This document shows positions 23,320 to 32,784 of a DNA stretch of 64,000 nt, piece by piece (positions within the stretch are counted from its first letter, which is position 1; each line of letters opens with the position of its first letter). The notes under the pieces are model-generated. The model saw nothing but the letters and a program-made list of their open reading frames with translations, made no database searches and was not told the origin of the DNA. This DNA comes from Psychrobacter sp. I-STPA6b (GTDB taxonomy: Bacteria; Pseudomonadota; Gammaproteobacteria; Pseudomonadales; Moraxellaceae). Where the stretch lies: positions 1 through 64,000 of the forward strand of contig NZ_VEWM01000082.1 of the NCBI RefSeq assembly GCF_020662265.1, read 5' to 3'. Both the position numbers and the translations under genes were made by a program.

Positions 23320-24099
23320 ATGTGTATTGTCGCCATTGCTTGGCAACTATTTGATAACTTGCCATTGGTACTGCTTTCAAACCGTGATGAATTTTTTCAG
23401 CGTCCGACACAGCAGACACAACAATGGACAGATATGCCCATCTTTGCAGGACGTGATCAACAAAGCCATGGTACATGGTTAGGGTATCAACAACTGGCTG
23501 ATGGTCGGCAAAATGGACGTTGGGCAACTGTACTTAATTTTCGGGATGGTATTCCAGCAACGCCTGAGCAACGCTCACGGGGTGAGTTGGTGACTGAGTT
23601 TTTGAATTCATCACTATCTCCCATTGCTTTTGCCCGTCAGCTTAACTTGCAAGATTATGCAGGGTTTAACCTAATCGTTGGTGATGAGAAACAAGCCGTT
23701 GTGGTCAATAATAGAGGCTATCCACCGACGCCATTATTTGCTGGACTGCATGTGTTTTCTAATGGTCAGCCAGAGAGTGAGTGGTTTAAATGTGAGCGTC
23801 TGCGTGGACGAGTGCGTCAAGAAGTATTGCCGTTAATTGCGGAGGATAGTCAGGTAGACTACTGGAAAGATGCCAGCTTTGATGTGTTGTCTGATACCCA
23901 GCAAGCCCCAGATGGACAGTTGCCTAGTACAGGTATTGCCCCAGAAATAGAGCAAGCATTATCCTCGGTATTTATTCAGCCTTTTGTCATGCCAAATAAT
24001 AGCCATTATGGTACACGTACCCAAAGTATTTTATATATGCAGTCATTACAAGAGTTTGTAAAACTGGCATTAATCACTAATGAATTGACTGAAAAATAG
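23320..24099 (+). CDS. NRDE family protein (TANGO2-like)
   Basis: 259 aa. It starts MCIVAIAW, typical of the family, where the N-terminal Cys may become exposed. The signature SNRDEF is at about residues 20-25, followed by WLGYQQL, GRWATVLNFRD (about 66-76) and GFNLIVGD. NRDE/TANGO2 proteins belong to the Ntn-like fold and have been linked to heme handling in other organisms; the bacterial role is not settled. It diverges from lgt with a 132-bp gap and ends at a terminator shared with rppH. Confidence 0.88.
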   Translation: MCIVAIAWQLFDNLPLVLLSNRDEFFQRPTQQTQQWTDMPIFAGRDQQSHGTWLGYQQLADGRQNGRWATVLNFRDGIPATPEQRSRGELVTEFLNSSLSPIAFARQLNLQDYAGFNLIVGDEKQAVVVNNRGYPPTPLFAGLHVFSNGQPESEWFKCERLRGRVRQEVLPLIAEDSQVDYWKDASFDVLSDTQQAPDGQLPSTGIAPEIEQALSSVFIQPFVMPNNSHYGTRTQSILYMQSLQEFVKLALITNELTEK

Positions 24100-24122
24100 C
24101 ATTGATGGGTGTGAATCATAGA

Positions 24123-24158
24123 AAAAGCCGTACTCACATCAATATGAGTATGGCTTTT
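24123..24158. terminator. bidirectional terminator between NRDE gene and rppH
   Basis: AAAAGCC-G-TACTCA pairs with TGAGTA-T-GGCTTTT. A-run on the left and T-run on the right make it usable from both sides, and the two flanking genes converge on it. Confidence 0.82.
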
Positions 24159-24187
24159 GCTATGATGTATGATTTATTGTGAAAGTG

Positions 24188-24712
24188 TTAACTGTCTACT
24201 AATAAATGATTACTTTTTTTAGGTAGTATGAGCTCCTGACGCAAAGGTACTTCATGAGCCAACTCTTGTAACGCTCGGCGATAGACACCACGTTTAAAAT
24301 AAACGACCTGTCCTAAAGGGTACCAATAACTCACCCACTCCCAGTGGTCAAACTCTGGCTTTGATGTATCAAAGCGGATATGTTCGGTGTTTGGTTCATC
24401 TAGCTGTAGCAAAAACCATTTTTGTTTTTGCCCAATACATAAGGGATACTGTCCACGGCGCACATAGCGTTTTGGCAGACGATATCTAAGCCAGTCTTTA
24501 GTGACTGCTAGTAGCTGGACATGGTGCGGATATAATCCGACCTCTTCCCAAAGCTCTCGATACATAGCGTCAAGTGGAGTCTCCCCTTGATCAATGCCCC
24601 CTTGCGGGAACTGCCATGAATCATGTCCAATACGTTTTGCCCACAGAACTTGTCCTTTTGTATTCGCCAAGATGATACCAACATTGGCTCGAAAGCCATC
24701 TGTATCAATCAT
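24188..24712 (-). CDS. rppH: RNA pyrophosphohydrolase (Nudix)
   Basis: 174 aa. RppH removes pyrophosphate from the 5' end of mRNA and so starts RNase E-dependent decay. It opens with [17 protein letters not shown], typical of RppH, and has a complete Nudix box ([23 protein letters not shown], about 38-60) and the conserved [10 protein letters not shown] and KWFLLQL stretches. Single gene with its own upstream region. Confidence 0.96.
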   Translation of the reverse strand: MIDTDGFRANVGIILANTKGQVLWAKRIGHDSWQFPQGGIDQGETPLDAMYRELWEEVGLYPHHVQLLAVTKDWLRYRLPKRYVRRGQYPLCIGQKQKWFLLQLDEPNTEHIRFDTSKPEFDHWEWVSYWYPLGQVVYFKRGVYRRALQELAHEVPLRQELILPKKSNHLLVDS

Positions 24713-25163
24713 GACAATAACCTTAAAAATTGTTGAAAAAAGGCTTAGCTTCTTATGACTGGCACAGGTAGCATAAATAATTTATGGTTATAATAATAGG
24801 GCGCTGTGTGCCAATCAGGCAGATAAACTAAGTTTCATTACCTCTATTAAACCAATAAATAGCATAAATGTGTAACTCTATTTTGCTATAAATTGTTTCA
24901 CAACGTATTTTTCTTAAAAATATACGTAAAATTAAACATTTATGGTTTAATGAATAGAACTGCTGAGCCTTATATTTTTTTAGATATATGCTACACTGGC
25001 AGTTTTGGTGGGTTTGGTATAATTTTGCTAAGATTGGTTGTGATGATGCCATAATTAGCAAATTGAAAGTAGTAATTATGTCGCAGTTATAAAGTGGCGA
25101 ATATTAAGTATTAACTAAGAAACTGCATTGCATCCATAAAAAGTTTTAGAAATTAAGGAAAAG
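24713..25163. other. intergenic region between rppH and the OsmC gene
   Basis: 450 bp between divergent genes, AT-rich. It holds the promoter of the OsmC gene (25015-25023). I see no RNA gene or repeat in it; the 77-codon minus frame across 24828-25061 has no coding character. Confidence 0.5.
25015..25023 (+). promoter_or_regulatory. extended -10 promoter before the OsmC gene
   Basis: TGG-TATAAT is a perfect extended -10 element, about 140 bp before the OsmC start. No convincing -35 is present, as is common for extended -10 promoters. Confidence 0.5.
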
Positions 25164-25610
25164 ATGATGACAGATAACAACAATAGCACTCAAGCTAAAC
25201 CAGCCATGCAGGCAACTGTTGCATGGCAAGACAATGTGAGCTTTATTGGTACAGCACCATCAGGTCATGAAGTGATGATTGATGCTGATAAGCAAAAAGG
25301 TGCAAGTCCGATGGAGCTGATATTGCTTGGTTTGGGTGGTTGTGCCAGTTATGATGTGGTGACCATCTTGCAAAAAGCGCGTCAAGCAGTAGAGGATGTA
25401 CGTTGTGAGCTATCAGCAAGACGGGCAGACAGTGTGCCGGCTGTATATACTGACATTCATCTACACTTTGTAGTTACAGGGTCTGATGTGAAAGAGAAGC
25501 AAGTTGAGAAAGCTATTGAGCTGTCTGCAGAAAAATACTGCTCAGCCAGTCGTATGTTGGCACAAGGTGGTGTGACAATCACTCATGACTTTGAGATTAT
25601 ATCGATTTAA
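25164..25610 (+). CDS. OsmC family protein
   Basis: 148 aa, with an AAGGAAAAG ribosome site; ATG 25164 and ATG 25167 are adjacent. OsmC/Ohr-fold proteins reduce organic hydroperoxides through two Cys. Here LILLGLGGCASYDVV (Cys about 55) and the second Cys in SAEKYCSASRML (about 124) are in the right places, while ARRADSVPAVYTDIHLHFVVTG fits the YhfA-like subgroup. A role in peroxide or thiol stress defence is probable. It is followed after 12 nt by the MAPEG gene, likely the same transcript. Confidence 0.9.
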   Translation: MMTDNNNSTQAKPAMQATVAWQDNVSFIGTAPSGHEVMIDADKQKGASPMELILLGLGGCASYDVVTILQKARQAVEDVRCELSARRADSVPAVYTDIHLHFVVTGSDVKEKQVEKAIELSAEKYCSASRMLAQGGVTITHDFEIISI

Positions 25611-25622
25611 GGTAAGTAGTTT

Positions 25623-26048
25623 ATGTCTGGTCTTTTTAGAATAATCTCAGACTCAGCTTCTTTAGCTATTTGGGCAATGTTGACTGCAAGTTTATTGCCA
25701 TTAGGCTTTGCGTGGTTGGCTAAGGCATTGGCAGGATTTCGATTGTCAGATAATGCTGAGCCACGGGTGTTTTTACAGCAGACCACAGGTATGGCACGAC
25801 GTGCTAATGCCGTTCAGCAAAATAGCTATGAGACACTACCAGTATTTTTAGCATCGGTTATCATAGCGATGTGGTTTTATGTGCCTCAGCCTATAGTCAA
25901 TGGTTTGGCATGGTTATATGTCATCATACGTGTGCTATATGGCGGGGCATATATTGCCAACCTGCCAACGTTACGCTCGATATTATGGGTGTTGTCAATG
26001 GCATGCTGTATGATGCTATTTTATTTTTCGATTTATATTTTGAATTAG
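25623..26048 (+). CDS. MAPEG family membrane protein
   Basis: 141 aa with four membrane segments (about 10-35, 75-92, 96-115, 119-138). The MAPEG pattern is visible in RRANAVQQNSYETLPVFLASV (the Asn and Glu shared by the family) followed by LAWLYVIIRVLYGGAYIANL. MAPEG proteins include membrane glutathione transferases and peroxidases. It lies 12 nt after the OsmC gene, so both may belong to a detoxification unit. It converges with dusC at 17 nt. Confidence 0.87.
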   Translation: MSGLFRIISDSASLAIWAMLTASLLPLGFAWLAKALAGFRLSDNAEPRVFLQQTTGMARRANAVQQNSYETLPVFLASVIIAMWFYVPQPIVNGLAWLYVIIRVLYGGAYIANLPTLRSILWVLSMACCMMLFYFSIYILN

Positions 26049-26065
26049 ATGAACTGGTTTATATT

Positions 26066-27082
26066 TTACAACGAAGATGGTTGTTTCACAGGCTCTAAAT
26101 TGCTTTGCAGAATATCTATAATATATTTAAGCTGTTTTTCTCGCTTTATCTGCTCCCATAGTATGTGTGCTTCTGGATAACCTTTACTCAGCATACCTAG
26201 CCATTGTTTATAACGTCCAATGAGCACTTTGTCATTTTTGGCATCCCCTTGTAAAAAGGCAATTTGGTAAGGTACTAACTGTTGCCAAGATAGCTCAATG
26301 TTTGAATCATCAATCTGGGCAATTAAGTCAGGACGAGTGACTGCACCACGCCCAAGCATCAGATGGGGCGTATTTGCTTGATTGATACATTGTGTGGCAT
26401 GTGCTGGATTCCAAATCTCACCATTTGCGATAATTGGGATTGCTAGCTGGCTAAAATTAGCAATTTTTTCCCAGTAGGCAGGTGGTTTATAGCCTTGGGT
26501 TTTGGTACGGGCATGAATAGTGAGCCAATCTGCCCCACTGTCTGCAATGGCTTGACGGATATCATTCATATTATTGCTATCTGTATAGCCAAGTCGGATT
26601 TTTGCTGAAACAGGAATCTGACTTGGAACAGCCAAACGCACAGCATTGATGATATCTCGTATTAAACTGGGCTCATCTAATAACACAGAGCCACCACGAT
26701 GGTTGTTCACCGTTTTGGCAGGACAGCCAAAGTTTAAGTCAATCGCTACTGTACCTAAATCACACGCTACTTGTGCAGTTTCAGCAAGTAATATTGGGTC
26801 GCTACCAAGCAGTTGTATATGAATGGGTGTGCCAGAAGATGTTTTGCTTGCAGTGTATAACTCAGGCACATATTTATAAAACACATGTGCTGGCAGGACA
26901 TGCTGAGTGACTCGAATAAACTCACTCACACACCAGTCATAAGGGCGTCCTAAGTCTGTGGCAATTTGAGTCAAAACCTGACGCATTAGAGGGTCAGTTA
27001 AACCTTCCATTGGGGCAAGTAGACGCACTGGATGGGAGAACAAGGTGCTGATATTGCTGTTATTAGGTGTTGATACTATCAT
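26066..27082 (-). CDS. dusC: tRNA-dihydrouridine synthase C
   Basis: 338 aa flavoenzyme that reduces uridine 16 in the tRNA D-loop. It shows LLAPMEGLTDPLMRQ (FMN site), the DusC-type CVSEFIRVTQHVLPAHVFYKYVPEL, the catalytic Cys in LNFGCPAKTVNNHRGGSVLL, VSAKIRLGY, HARTKTQGYKPPAYW and IIANGEIW with GRGAVTRPDL. The features after the EFIRV motif match DusC rather than DusA or DusB. Separated by 17 nt from the helicase gene upstream, so possibly co-transcribed. Confidence 0.93.
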   Translation of the reverse strand: MIVSTPNNSNISTLFSHPVRLLAPMEGLTDPLMRQVLTQIATDLGRPYDWCVSEFIRVTQHVLPAHVFYKYVPELYTASKTSSGTPIHIQLLGSDPILLAETAQVACDLGTVAIDLNFGCPAKTVNNHRGGSVLLDEPSLIRDIINAVRLAVPSQIPVSAKIRLGYTDSNNMNDIRQAIADSGADWLTIHARTKTQGYKPPAYWEKIANFSQLAIPIIANGEIWNPAHATQCINQANTPHLMLGRGAVTRPDLIAQIDDSNIELSWQQLVPYQIAFLQGDAKNDKVLIGRYKQWLGMLSKGYPEAHILWEQIKREKQLKYIIDILQSNLEPVKQPSSL

Positions 27083-27099
27083 TTAAGTCCCATGAACAT

Positions 27100-28602
27100 T
27101 TAATTCCCATAAATCACTTTTTTGCCTGATTTTAGTCCCGAAATTAAATCACTGATATGATGAATGTCTAAGTTACTTTGCGCCCGAGTGCATGCCACAT
27201 ACAATAAACGTAGCTCTTCTGGGCTAATTTTGACCCCATGAGTAGTAACATCATAATAGAAGTCATCATCCAGTTGTACCCGTGACCATTCTAAACCCTT
27301 GGCTTTATGCGCTGTAGAGATGACATAGTCAGCATCCTGTGCGGTAGTTAAGCTGTTGACTGCTTGGGTGATGATGTCTGTACCGTGGTCATCTACCAGC
27401 TTGACCAATGTTTTGAGGTCACTGCCTTCATTGGTTTCGGAGTAATCTTGTACATCTGTCCAGTTATAAAAATAAGCCAGCTCAGGTACGCCATAAGCAG
27501 ACTTACCTTGTTTGAGATTTTCGGCTGCTTGGCAAAATTTGAGCATACGCTCAGTATCTGCTTGTAGGGCGACTTTATGTCCAAGCTTTAGTCCAATAAG
27601 AAGCTGGGTCATGGCTGCTGCATTGGTACGGCATAAGATGGCATCTTTTTTTCCGTGTAATAGGGATTTGCTTAACGTTGAGCGTTTTTCTGGATTACCT
27701 TTTAAAGGTACTTCTTCTTGGAGTGCTGTAAGTAATAAATTAGCAACATCTGCGATAGATTCACCGAAGCGGAAAGATTGCGTTAAGAGGGTTTGTGGTA
27801 GAGGCAGTTTTTTCATGGCATTGACTGCGCCTCGCCATTCATAAATTTGTTGGTGGGCATCGCCGACATAAATGACTTGTCGGGGTTGCTGAGTCAAAAT
27901 TCCCATCATTAATGGGTCAGCATCTTGTGCTTCATCAAATAAGATAAAGTCAGCAGGTATGGTAGGTTTAGATAGCGCCCATAGTTTTAGATAAATATCA
28001 TGACCAATGCCAGCAGGATGGCGTGGGTCGATAGACTGTAGCCAACGTTGCTCAACAGATGGATATAGTTGTTCACGTAATTGCTCTTTATCAGACTCAC
28101 TCATCCAGTTGGGAAGTGTTAAATGGCGTGGTGCAGGGTAGCTGGCATGAGTGCTACAAAAATAACTCACTGCATCACTGACAAAACGGGCTTGACGTGC
28201 GGGTGTTAGATTAACAAATTTGCTTTTGCCCTCAATTTGACGGCGTACTTGGATGGTTTGCAACCCTAAATCATCCCCCAAGCGTTTTGGAGAAAAGCGA
28301 GGTAAGGATAATTTAGCAGTAATATCACGGTCAACATGACGATATGCTAGGGAATGGAAGGTGCGACATTCCACATGATGAGGAAAGCGCTGTCTGGCCT
28401 CATTGGCGATGGCTTTGTTAAAAGCCAAATATAGACCACGTCCACGCAGGCGCTCACCAATCAGACTCAGTGTTGTTGTTTTACCAGCACCAGCATAGGC
28501 AACGACTTTAAAGGACTGACCGTCCATTGCCATATTTAGTGCAGCAAGCTGTTCCTCAGTGGGTGCTTGCATATAATTTGGGAGGCTATTGGATGTGGGC
28601 AT
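27100..28602 (-). CDS. superfamily 1 UvrD/Fbh1-like helicase
   Basis: 500 aa. SF1A helicase motifs in order: Q motif (PTEEQLAALNMA), Walker A YAGAGKTTTL (about 37-46), Ia (YLAFNKAIANEA), Walker B LFDEAQD (about 222), motif III VGDAHQQIYEWRGA, motif IV region TQSFRFG, motif V (ISTAHKAKGLEW) and motif VI LRLLYVACTRAQ. It is much shorter than UvrD or Rep (about 700 aa), and the FNKAIANEA and TFHSLAYR stretches resemble Fbh1-type helicases. It probably unwinds DNA or strips RecA-like filaments; the specific task is unknown. The gene precedes dusC on the same strand. Confidence 0.88.
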   Translation of the reverse strand: MPTSNSLPNYMQAPTEEQLAALNMAMDGQSFKVVAYAGAGKTTTLSLIGERLRGRGLYLAFNKAIANEARQRFPHHVECRTFHSLAYRHVDRDITAKLSLPRFSPKRLGDDLGLQTIQVRRQIEGKSKFVNLTPARQARFVSDAVSYFCSTHASYPAPRHLTLPNWMSESDKEQLREQLYPSVEQRWLQSIDPRHPAGIGHDIYLKLWALSKPTIPADFILFDEAQDADPLMMGILTQQPRQVIYVGDAHQQIYEWRGAVNAMKKLPLPQTLLTQSFRFGESIADVANLLLTALQEEVPLKGNPEKRSTLSKSLLHGKKDAILCRTNAAAMTQLLIGLKLGHKVALQADTERMLKFCQAAENLKQGKSAYGVPELAYFYNWTDVQDYSETNEGSDLKTLVKLVDDHGTDIITQAVNSLTTAQDADYVISTAHKAKGLEWSRVQLDDDFYYDVTTHGVKISPEELRLLYVACTRAQSNLDIHHISDLISGLKSGKKVIYGN

Positions 28603-28701
28603 ATCAGGATATCAAAGAGTCATGGGGTTATTTTGGCGAGAGGTTGATAGTTGGATGTGTTTTATCAGAAACAGCACTCATTAATAGTATCAACTATGTT
28701 G

Positions 28702-28732
28702 TAAAAAAAAGCCATTGAAGAAGCAATGGCTT
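28702..28732 (-). terminator. terminator of the lipoprotein gene
   Basis: AAGCCATTG (28709-28717) and CAATGGCTT (28724-28732) form a 9-bp stem with a 6-nt loop. Read on the minus strand it is followed by TTTTTTTAC, and so ends transcripts from 28860-29360. Confidence 0.85.
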
Positions 28733-28859
28733 AGGAGAAAGATTGTTGCATTCTTTAACTAAATATAAGTTTTCTCTATTTTTAGTATAACAGAAGGCTT
28801 GTGGTAGTGCCTGTAAAATCTTTATATTGTCTGATATCTCAGTTTTACTTTTAACCAGT

Positions 28860-29360
28860 TTATTGGTTACTGCCTTTTAAAGATTGAGTCAGTTTCTTGC
28901 CCTCAGCATCTACTAAGAAACAGGCTACTTCCCGATCATCAGCTTGCCAGCTTTCTTCTGTTGGGTGTAAATATGACATTTCATAAATAGAGTCTTCATA
29001 TGACTTACCAATATATTGCTGAAAGGCTTGAGTACACTTTTCAAAAGCCTCTTCCTCTAGGGTCTCATCATCAGGTAATGTCTGATTTGTTAAATTGAAT
29101 GTATAAAATATTTCATAATCATGTGGTTTTGTACAGTCACGCACAGGTACACTACTAACCTGATCTTCAGTATATATATCAGAGTCGCTAGGGTCATTAA
29201 AGCACATACCGACTTTGAGGCTAAAGACATCTTCTTGATCCAGCCCAAGAGTCTCTACAGCCTGTTCTTTTTGGCTCTCAGAACAGCCAGTAGCTAAAAT
29301 ACTTATAGAAAGTATGGCAGTCATAAAAAGGGTCATTGTTTTTAAAGAAAGTAGTCGCAT
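28860..29360 (-). CDS. lipoprotein with septum-formation-like domain
   Basis: 166 aa. A signal peptide with a lipobox (SILATGC) puts the lipidated Cys at 26, and the next residues are Ser-Glu, so outer membrane sorting is likely. The mature part has LKVGMCFNDPSDSD, SSVPVRDCTKPHDYEIFYTFNLTNQTLP and a Cys pair (FEKCTQAF, EVACFLV). The pattern GxCFNDP...VPxxDCxxPHDYE(V/I)F resembles the septum formation (Septum_form, PF13845) domain, best known in actinobacteria. Function is not established; the four Cys could form two disulfides in the periplasm. Single gene with its own terminator. Confidence 0.8.
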   Translation of the reverse strand: MRLLSLKTMTLFMTAILSISILATGCSESQKEQAVETLGLDQEDVFSLKVGMCFNDPSDSDIYTEDQVSSVPVRDCTKPHDYEIFYTFNLTNQTLPDDETLEEEAFEKCTQAFQQYIGKSYEDSIYEMSYLHPTEESWQADDREVACFLVDAEGKKLTQSLKGSNQ

Positions 29361-29488
29361 AAGTTTTATTCCCTTATCATTGTTTTATTTAATCAAATCA
29401 AGATGAACTCTTAATAATTATCATTATTGTATCGAAAGTTTGTATGGATTGTTACTATATTTTTACAAAAAATCATACCAAATAAATC

Positions 29489-29580
29489 GGAGACTATTGA
29501 ACAATTACTCCCTCAGGCTATTATTAAATATTAGGGCTGTTGATATAAAAAATCAGCTGAAAACATAGACTTGATTCAGA
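29489..29580 (-). mobile_element. MITE-like element, degenerate copy 2
   Basis: GAGACTATTGAAC (29490-29502) followed by CTCAGGCTATTA matches, in reverse, the right end of the copy at 18791-19025 (its complement reads GAGTCTGTTGAAC then GTCAGGCTAATA). Likeness fades by about 29580, next to the tatC stop, and no second terminal repeat is clear. I read it as a truncated and decayed copy. Confidence 0.5.
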
Positions 29581-29586
29581 AAAAAT

Positions 29587-30390
29587 TTAGAGTGCATCTG
29601 ACTCAGCAGTAGATATAGCTTGTTTTTGTCTGACCAGTAGGCGAGCCATTACCAAACCTAACTCAAATAGTAATATCATCGGAATGGCTAACATAAACAT
29701 AGTAGGTACATCTGGTGGTGACATTACACCAGCAGCAGCAAAACAGGCAACTATGACATAGCGACGTTTATCTTGTAGTGAAGCAATGGAGATAATACCC
29801 GTTAATACCAATATTAATACCAGTACTGGTATCTCAAATGTAATACCAAATATCATACATAGCTTTGTTACAAAGCTAAGATAGCTATCAATATCTGTCA
29901 TTGGTAATACATTATCTGGAGAAAATAAAATAAAGAACTTTAAAGCACCTTGTAAGACAACAAAGTAGGCAAAAGCAACACCAACATAAAATAAAATAAT
30001 AGAAGATAATAAAATCGGAATGGCAATGCGTTTCTCATGTCGGTATAGACCAGGTGCAACAAAAGACCAGATCTGATACAGGATATAAGGCATAGACAAA
30101 AATGCTGCCACAAATAGAGACAGCCTGATGGGTGCCATAAAGTTTGAGGTAATGTCTGTTGCAATCATGGTTGAGTTTTTTGGCAGCAACTCTACCAAAG
30201 GGTGAGCGACAAAATCATATAACTCACGAGAAAACCCTGCCAAGGCTAAAAATACCACAATAACACAGATAAAAATCTTGATAAGGTGAGCGCGAAGCTC
30301 AATCAAATGCTCAGTTAATGGCATATCACCAGTATCATTGGTAGTATTTATCTCTGTTTTTTTATTATGACGATGTTTGATTAGCCCCAC
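29587..30390 (-). CDS. tatC: Sec-independent translocase subunit TatC
   Basis: 267 aa with six membrane segments. TatC binds the twin-arginine signal peptide in the inner membrane. Conserved: PLTEHLIELRAHL (about 24-36), MPYILYQIWSFVAPGLYRHEKR (about 99-120) with the Pro and the Glu of the signal-peptide site, and FGITFEIPV. It overlaps the end of tatB by 10 nt and is the last gene of the hisIE-tatA-tatB-tatC run. Confidence 0.96.
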   Translation of the reverse strand: MGLIKHRHNKKTEINTTNDTGDMPLTEHLIELRAHLIKIFICVIVVFLALAGFSRELYDFVAHPLVELLPKNSTMIATDITSNFMAPIRLSLFVAAFLSMPYILYQIWSFVAPGLYRHEKRIAIPILLSSIILFYVGVAFAYFVVLQGALKFFILFSPDNVLPMTDIDSYLSFVTKLCMIFGITFEIPVLVLILVLTGIISIASLQDKRRYVIVACFAAAGVMSPPDVPTMFMLAIPMILLFELGLVMARLLVRQKQAISTAESDAL

Positions 30391-31025
30391 GAGTTATTCT
30401 CCTGAGTTTCTTGAGATAACATTTCTTGAGATAACCTTGCTGTATCTGTTGATACTGTTGGGCTGGTATATAATAAAGGATCAGCTTGATAGCTGGGTAA
30501 AAAAGGTGCAGGCGGAAGTCGTCGAGCCTTATCATACTCCCCTAGTCGAAACCACATGTTTTCCCAAGGCTTGGTGCTATATACAGGTTGGACAGTGACT
30601 GCCTCTGGCGGTGTATCATTATCTTCAGTCTGAGAGACCGTGTTAGTTACCTGAGGTGACAATCTATGTAGTGATGAGGTGTTCTCTTGGGCTTGAGTGA
30701 TGGGTTGGGAGGGAGATAGTGCCTGTGCGGTCTGTTGATTTTGGGTTTGCTCAAATTGAGCAATACTACCTCGAAGCTGTGCCATTTCCCGCTTCATATC
30801 AGTTTCTGCTTGTTTAATTTTTTCCAGCTCTTTTTGTAGCTGTTGTCGTGTCTCTGCCAAATCTAGCTCAGCTTCCATTTCTGCTTGTATGGTACTAATG
30901 GTACGGCGAATTTTTGCATAGTATTTACCAGCAGTACGTACTGCCTGTGGCAATTTCTCTGGACCTAATACAATTAATGCAATGGCAGTAAATAGTAGAA
31001 GCTCAGTAAATCCAATATCAAACAT
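30381..31025 (-). CDS. tatB: Sec-independent translocase subunit TatB
   Basis: 214 aa. MFDIGFTELLLFTAIALIVLGPEKLP is the classic TatB start: a short membrane helix with the Glu at position 8, then the Gly-Pro hinge and an amphipathic helix (about 25-80, charged). The C-terminal 130 residues are Gln/Thr/Ser/Pro-rich and probably disordered. TatB forms the receptor with TatC. Longer than E. coli TatB (171). Confidence 0.94.
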   Translation of the reverse strand: MFDIGFTELLLFTAIALIVLGPEKLPQAVRTAGKYYAKIRRTISTIQAEMEAELDLAETRQQLQKELEKIKQAETDMKREMAQLRGSIAQFEQTQNQQTAQALSPSQPITQAQENTSSLHRLSPQVTNTVSQTEDNDTPPEAVTVQPVYSTKPWENMWFRLGEYDKARRLPPAPFLPSYQADPLLYTSPTVSTDTARLSQEMLSQETQENNSWG

Positions 31026-31069
31026 AGTTTATCAACCACAATACAGCATGACACTTATAAAAAGATTTA

Positions 31070-31300
31070 TTAGACTTGATGCTGGTCTTTTACTTTGACA
31101 TCTTCTACGGGTGTTTCTGTCTTTTCATGGTCAAGCACACGGTGCTTATTGGCATGGGCAGTATCTTCATCTTTGACTGCATCTTTAAAGCCTTTGACCG
31201 CACTGCCCAAATCTTTACCCGCATTTTTGAGTTTTGCTGTGCCAAATACTAAGACTGCGATACCTAGAATAATTAAAAGTTGTAGAGGGGATAAGCTCAT
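31070..31300 (-). CDS. tatA: Sec-independent translocase subunit TatA
   Basis: 76 aa from the ATG at 31300 (AAAGGAACGCACC in front); an upstream in-frame ATG at 31318 lacks a ribosome site. [38 protein letters not shown] shows the TatA membrane helix, hinge ([10 protein letters not shown]) and amphipathic helix ([14 protein letters not shown]). The tail is charged. TatA oligomers make the pore for folded proteins. Confidence 0.94.
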   Translation of the reverse strand: MSLSPLQLLIILGIAVLVFGTAKLKNAGKDLGSAVKGFKDAVKDEDTAHANKHRVLDHEKTETPVEDVKVKDQHQV

Positions 31301-31343
31301 GGTGCGTTCCTTTATCAATCACAGTAATTAGTGAGAATATCAG

Positions 31344-32240
31344 TTATTTTGTTGCATCTCGAGATGCCTTCTCTGCCAGTCCTGACAGTCCAAAGCGTCG
31401 TGCAAGCTCTGCCAGAATACGCTCCGACCCGATATTAAACCATGCCAATGTGACTAACGTATGAAACCACACATCGGCTATTTCATATATTAGCTCATGC
31501 TGAGCATCTAGTATATCGTTAGAAGTATTTGCTGTGTCATTTTCTTGCAATGATGCCATCTTTTGTCGAATTTGCTCAAAGTCTTTAGCAGCAATGATAC
31601 ATTCCACTGCTTCTTCACCAACTTTTTCTAAAATTTTATTAAGTCCCTTATGATATAGGCTAGCGACGTAAGAAGTATCGGCATCGGCTTGCTTACGCTC
31701 TGCTAAAACAGCATCAAGTTGCTGGAGGACATGGTTGGTATCTGCTTGAGTGTCAGAGTATTCATTATCTGTTTGTATAGACTCACTATGAGCAGTACCT
31801 TCGCCATATATAGATTCAGGGTCCTTGAGTATCGGTGCAACTGTTTGCCATGTTGGCTGTGAGCCAGAGCAGTCTAATCGACGATAAAAACAGGATTGAC
31901 GTCCTGTATGGCAAGCAATACCGCCCACTTGAGTCACGGATAGTACAATCACATCTGCATCACAATCTAGATAAATATCATGTACTTTTTGAGTATGCCC
32001 AGAAGTCTCACCTTTGTGCCATAGCTTGTTGCGCGAGCGTGAAAAATATACAGCAGTTTTAGATTGAGCCGTTAGTGTCAGTGCTTCTGCATTCATCCAT
32101 GCCATCATCAAAATCTCACCAGAATGGTGGTCTTGAGCGATTGCTGGTATCAGCCCGTCTTGGTTAAACGTGACATGAGCCAGCCAAGCAGGTAAAGAAG
32201 AGTCTTCAGTCAGTGAATTTAACATAGAGGTGGCAGACAT
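31344..32240 (-). CDS. hisIE: bifunctional HisI-HisE fusion (phosphoribosyl-AMP cyclohydrolase / phosphoribosyl-ATP pyrophosphohydrolase)
   Basis: 298 aa. It performs steps 2 and 3 of histidine synthesis. The N-terminal HisI domain (about 15-130) has [41 protein letters not shown] and the zinc Cys in [15 protein letters not shown]. The C-terminal HisE domain (about 170-298) has [29 protein letters not shown] and [20 protein letters not shown] linker of about 40 residues (rich in Ser/Thr/Asp/Glu) joins them. It lies 43 nt before tatA on the same strand, so probably co-transcribed with the tat genes although the functions are unrelated. No other his gene is in the window. Confidence 0.95.
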   Translation of the reverse strand: MSATSMLNSLTEDSSLPAWLAHVTFNQDGLIPAIAQDHHSGEILMMAWMNAEALTLTAQSKTAVYFSRSRNKLWHKGETSGHTQKVHDIYLDCDADVIVLSVTQVGGIACHTGRQSCFYRRLDCSGSQPTWQTVAPILKDPESIYGEGTAHSESIQTDNEYSDTQADTNHVLQQLDAVLAERKQADADTSYVASLYHKGLNKILEKVGEEAVECIIAAKDFEQIRQKMASLQENDTANTSNDILDAQHELIYEIADVWFHTLVTLAWFNIGSERILAELARRFGLSGLAEKASRDATK

Positions 32241-32784
32241 GGGGAAATCCTGATAGCAAAGTAAATTAGGGGTTTTTTAAGAGAGTACAGTGAGGTGTAT
32301 AGTTTAACAAAAATTATGCTAATAGCAGATATGTAAATATCGAACTGAATCGTCGTCAACATCATATAGCTTACTAGAATTAACTTGTTTAGATAAAGCC
32401 ATATACTTTATATACTAATGACTTAAATGTGACTTTTACATAGGGTATATAGAAAGGATGCTTAAAGAAACAAAGTAAAAAATAAAATTATAAAAGAGAG
32501 CTACGCTCAGTTGTCATTCATAAAGAAGTATATAATAGATTGGTCTCATCTGTATTTATATTGGAATGATTAAATACAAATAACCTTTCTTTCAAACAGC
32601 ATGAAAAAGACAGCTTAGCATAGTAAAACAGTAAGGAATAATTCACAGTATGAAGTAATATGATTAATAATAACCGTAAAACTAAGTCAGTGAGGTAATA
32701 TAAAAAATAGCTAGGAAAAAGATGAAAGGCAGATAAAAATGAGAGTACCTACCTTAACTTACGACACTGTATAGAATAATAAAA
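32241..32784. other. AT-rich intergenic region
   Basis: 544 bp between hisIE (reading leftwards, promoter expected here) and the 3' end of the thioesterase gene. I see no RNA gene, repeat or clear terminator. It contains scattered TATAAT-like strings that cannot be told from background in such AT-rich DNA. Confidence 0.4.
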
